A stretch of DNA of 8,051 bases from Paracoccaceae bacterium (GTDB lineage: Bacteria; Pseudomonadota; Alphaproteobacteria; Rhodobacterales; Rhodobacteraceae). The stretch's first letter is position 1. Each line of letters starts with the position of its first letter. Positions 5,699 through 8,051 of the stretch are shown piece by piece. The notes under the pieces are model-generated. The model did no database searches. It saw only the letters and a list, made by a program, of their open reading frames with translations, and was not told the origin of the DNA. The DNA lies in NCBI GenBank assembly GCA_027080755.1, contig JALWQC010000522.1, positions 1,911-9,961 of the forward strand. The letters are read 5' to 3'. The translations under genes and the position numbers were made by a program.

Positions 5699-7039
5699 TT
5701 AATTTTTCGCAGGCCAGCAGATTTTGACCGACAGCCCCCCGTGATCCGAGCGCGAAAGCGCGATTCCGGCGCCGCAGGATTCGGCCAGATCGACACAGAT
5801 CGCCAGCCCCAGCCCCTGCCCCTGAACGCGCGGATCCAGCCGTTCGCCACGGGTCAGGACGGCCTGATACATGTCCTCGGGGACCCCCGGGCCATCGTCG
5901 GAGACCTCCAGACAGCTTTCGCCGTCCTTGTGGTAGCCCCTGACAAATACCTGATGGCGGGCCCATTTGCGGGCGTTGTCCAGCGTGTTGCCCAGCAGCT
6001 CGGACAGGTCGTGTTCGTCAAAGGGGGTGACCAGATCCCCGGGGATATCCACATGCCATTCCAGCGGGGTTTCGCGGGGAAATTTGCGGATGGCCGCTAC
6101 CATTTTGTGAACGACCTTGCCCGCCGGCGCACCCTGCCCCGAGGGGGGGCGCGTGCGGGTGCGGGCCAGTTCCCGTTCGATGTAGTGGCGCATGGATTCG
6201 ACCTGTTCCTCTATTTCCTGCGCGGTTTCATTCTGCCCTTTGGCCCGCAAATCCCGCGCCAGTGTCAGCATGACCGTCAGCGGCGTTTTCAGCCCGTGCG
6301 CCAGATCGCTGGCGCGGGCGCGGGCGCTTTCGAGGGAGGTTTCGTGCAGGTCCAGCAGCTCGTTCACCTCGTTGGCAAGGGGCTGCACCTCGCGCGGGAA
6401 GGGGCCGGCCAGACGTTTCGATATCCCTGCGCGCACCAGTTCCACCTTGCGCCGGATGGATTCCAGCGGTGCCAGACCAAGGCGCACCTGCATCCACGAG
6501 GCCAGCACCAGCGCCAGAAAAATCAGGGACAGCCATTGCAAAAAGGTGGTGCGAAAGCGGCTGGCGGCCGAGATGACCTCGGACTGGTCAATGGCGACAC
6601 TCAGGTTGACGGTGCGCTGGTCCGGCGGATCGCCCAGCAGGATCGTCCAGCCAAGCGCCAGCAAGGGCACCCCGCCGTAGGAATTGACCGCGGCGCGGAT
6701 TTCCTGCCCGGGTTGCCCGGCCACAGGCATATCAATGGCGCGCCCCCACAGTGAACGGGACAGCACATCGGGGTGGCCCTGTTCCGTCACCTGCCAGTAA
6801 AGCCCGCTGAAAGGCAGGTTGAAACGCGGGTCGGGCAGGTCCTTTACCTGCACGTTGCCGTCGTCGTCGATCAGGATATTGGCCGTGACCTGTTTCAGAT
6901 ACTGGTTCAGCTCGGAATAGATGCGGTCCTCGAAATAATTGTAAAACAGCGAATTGAGGACAAGTGCTGTTGTCCCGAGGGTCCGGGCAATCGTCACCAG
7001 CGACAGCAACAGCAGCCGGACCGCAAGCGAGGATTTCAT
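5699..7039 (-). CDS. Sensor histidine kinase, PhoQ/FeuQ-like
   Basis: 446-residue inner-membrane kinase, partner of the response regulator just upstream. A first membrane segment (about 8-32) is followed by a periplasmic sensor region (about 33-165) and a second membrane segment (about 166-186). After a short linker comes the dimerisation/phosphoacceptor helix with H248 in DLAHGLKTPLTVM. The ATPase domain has the N-box LSELLGNTLDNARKWA (345-360, N351 and N355), G1 DDGPGVP (381-387) and G2 GQGLGLAI (407-414), so it should be active. The LLGNTLDNARKWA form is typical of the PhoQ-like group. The ATG overlaps the regulator's TGA as ATGA, indicating co-translation. An arginine (R19) within the first membrane segment is unusual. 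The signal sensed cannot be read from sequence; FeuQ and PhoQ relatives respond to envelope or osmotic conditions. Confidence 0.9.
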   Translation of the reverse strand: MKSSLAVRLLLLSLVTIARTLGTTALVLNSLFYNYFEDRIYSELNQYLKQVTANILIDDDGNVQVKDLPDPRFNLPFSGLYWQVTEQGHPDVLSRSLWGRAIDMPVAGQPGQEIRAAVNSYGGVPLLALGWTILLGDPPDQRTVNLSVAIDQSEVISAASRFRTTFLQWLSLIFLALVLASWMQVRLGLAPLESIRRKVELVRAGISKRLAGPFPREVQPLANEVNELLDLHETSLESARARASDLAHGLKTPLTVMLTLARDLRAKGQNETAQEIEEQVESMRHYIERELARTRTRPPSGQGAPAGKVVHKMVAAIRKFPRETPLEWHVDIPGDLVTPFDEHDLSELLGNTLDNARKWARHQVFVRGYHKDGESCLEVSDDGPGVPEDMYQAVLTRGERLDPRVQGQGLGLAICVDLAESCGAGIALSRSDHGGLSVKICWPAKN

Positions 7040-7698
7040 TCCCCGTCCCCGATAATATAGCCAAAGCCGCGGCGCGTCTGGATGATGTCGGTTTTCAGCT
7101 TGCGGCGCAGGCGGCCCAGCAGGACCTCTACCGCGTTGCTGTCGGGTTCCTGATCCTGATAATAGATGTTGCTGGCCAGCTCTTCCTGCGACACAACTCG
7201 CCCGCGCTGGTGCATCAGATAGTTCAGCAGACGGAATTCCAGCGGGGTGACATTGACCGGATTGCCGTCCACCAGAACCCGCATCTGTTTGGTGTCCAGC
7301 ACCAGATCCCCCGCATGCAGGCGGGTCTGTTTTTCCACCCCCGAGCGGCGCAAAAGCGCACGCAGGCGGGCGATCAGTTCTTCCATGTGGAAGGGTTTCA
7401 CAAGATAGTCGTCGGCCCCGGCATCGATTCCGTCCACCCGTTCGGCCCAGCTGCCCTTGGCCGTCAGCAGGATCACCGGCATGTTGACCTGTTCGTTGCG
7501 CCAGTTACGCAGAACGCTAAGCCCGTCCAGCTTCGGCAGGCCGATGTCCAGAATGGCGGCGGCGTAATCCTCGGTTCCGCCGCGAAACCACGCATCTTCG
7601 CCATCCGTGGCGATTTCGGGGACAAAACCGGAGTTCTCCAGAGCCTCCTTGATAGAGGTTGCGATCTTCCCCTCGTCCTCGACAATCAGAATACGCAT
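7036..7698 (-). CDS. OmpR/PhoP-family response regulator, FeuP-like
   Basis: 220-residue two-domain transcription factor. The receiver domain (1-115) carries the acidic pair E7/D8, phosphoacceptor D51 (ILDIGLPKLDG), T79 (LLTAKG) and K101 (YLVKPF), so all phosphorylation-site residues are present. The winged-helix DNA-binding domain (about 125-218) has TPLEFRLLNYL (151-161), the recognition helix around SNAVEVLLGRLRRKL (187-201) and the wing hairpin TRRGFGYII (208-216). Overall it resembles PhoP, QseB and rhizobial FeuP; the exact orthologue is not certain, so no symbol is given. The ATG (7698-7696) shares one base with the TGA of the upstream PepSY gene (TGATG), and its own stop overlaps the kinase start. 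Only a weak ribosome site is visible, which fits translation by coupling. Confidence 0.92.
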   Translation of the reverse strand: MRILIVEDEGKIATSIKEALENSGFVPEIATDGEDAWFRGGTEDYAAAILDIGLPKLDGLSVLRNWRNEQVNMPVILLTAKGSWAERVDGIDAGADDYLVKPFHMEELIARLRALLRRSGVEKQTRLHAGDLVLDTKQMRVLVDGNPVNVTPLEFRLLNYLMHQRGRVVSQEELASNIYYQDQEPDSNAVEVLLGRLRRKLKTDIIQTRRGFGYIIGDGE

Positions 7699-8051
7699 CA
7701 GCAGCCTACGATTTTTTCTATCTTGCCGGTTCTGGCCGAGACGATCACCGTTTCAAGCCGCCCGCTGGCCGAAATCGCCCTGAAGCGGAATCGCGGTCGC
7801 CATTTGTAGCCGGTGAATTCGATCCCGACCACTTTGCCGTGGTAGTTTTTGGTGAAATCCGTCCAGATCGCATCCAGCGGTTTGGCATAGCCGGCCTCTA
7901 CCGCGGCTTGTGCCCGCTCGAAATCACGGGCGCTGATGGTGGGGGCGTTGCCCGATTGTGCGCTGCCCTTGCAGGTGTCGGTTTCCGTGACGTCCTGTTC
8001 AATCTCGTCGATATTTTCCGGCGCGCTGGGCGGGGTTGGCGGGGTCGGGAC
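7698..8051 (-). CDS. PepSY-domain protein, C-terminal 117 residues (start beyond window)
   Basis: Open frame from the window edge to TGA at 7700-7698. The visible part begins with a proline-rich stretch (VPTPPTPPSAPEN) and an acidic segment (IDEIEQDVTETDT). It continues with a helical region (SARDFERAQAAVEAGYAKPL) and ends with a beta-rich PepSY-like unit, from about GKVVGIEFTGY to the terminal IVGC, including the typical ARTGKI turn. PepSY domains are small, usually extracytoplasmic modules often encoded next to two-component systems or in peptidase propeptides. This one overlaps the response regulator gene by 1 nt, so it belongs to the same operon and may be an accessory to the sensor (inference). 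There are two cysteines, one before KGSAQSG and one as the last residue. Signal peptide and total length cannot be seen. Confidence 0.75.
   Translation of the reverse strand, partial: VPTPPTPPSAPENIDEIEQDVTETDTCKGSAQSGNAPTISARDFERAQAAVEAGYAKPLDAIWTDFTKNYHGKVVGIEFTGYKWRPRFRFRAISASGRLETVIVSARTGKIEKIVGC

Noticed and set aside
5634..5966. In-frame N-terminal extension of ugd upstream of the GTG
   Set aside because: It would overlap the kinase gene by more than 250 bp and has no family similarity, while the GTG at 5633 has a well-spaced AGGAG and gives the expected Rossmann-fold N-terminus.
6964..7809. 281-codon plus-strand open frame across the regulator and kinase start
   Set aside because: It lies opposite well-supported two-component genes with intact catalytic motifs and shows no recognisable domain. 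It is explained by high GC.

Overview
The window looks like chromosomal DNA from an alphaproteobacterium, most likely of the Rhodobacterales/Roseobacter type. This rests on the moderately high GC, the subtype of glutamyl-tRNA synthetase, the PhoQ/FeuQ-like kinase and family resemblance of the proteins. No tRNA, rRNA, insertion sequence, phage gene or CRISPR array is visible, and coding density is high.

Left part (1-2610, minus strand): a housekeeping pair, nadE (glutamine-dependent NAD+ synthetase, complete) followed by gltX (glutamyl-tRNA synthetase, C-terminal end outside the window). They are joined by an ATGA stop/start overlap. Between nadE and the next gene is a 222-bp divergent intergenic region (2611-2832). 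It holds the nadE ribosome binding site, a plausible sigma70-type promoter for the rightward gene, and a leader hairpin.

Middle (2833-4272, plus strand): one exported protein made almost entirely of MORN repeats, 18 exact 23-residue units plus a partial one, behind a signal peptide and a TTG start codon. By hand alignment the array looks like a duplicated block of nine repeats. A strong bidirectional hairpin terminator (4292-4318) separates it from the convergent ugd gene.

Right part (4320-8051, minus strand): a tightly packed cluster. In transcription order it holds a secreted-type PepSY-domain protein (N-terminus outside the window), an OmpR/PhoP-type response regulator, a PhoQ/FeuQ-like histidine kinase and UDP-glucose 6-dehydrogenase (ugd). 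The first three overlap by 1 and 4 nt, so they are almost certainly co-translated. After a 65-nt spacer comes ugd, whose leader RNA can fold into a nested two-stem structure touching its Shine-Dalgarno sequence. The inferred theme is an envelope-sensing two-component system linked to UDP-glucuronate supply for surface polysaccharide or lipid modification.

The main points for a second look are the ugd leader structure, the nine-repeat duplication in the MORN protein, the odd initiation region of the MORN gene, and the physical link between the two-component system and ugd. I do not see a clearly new multi-gene system in this window.
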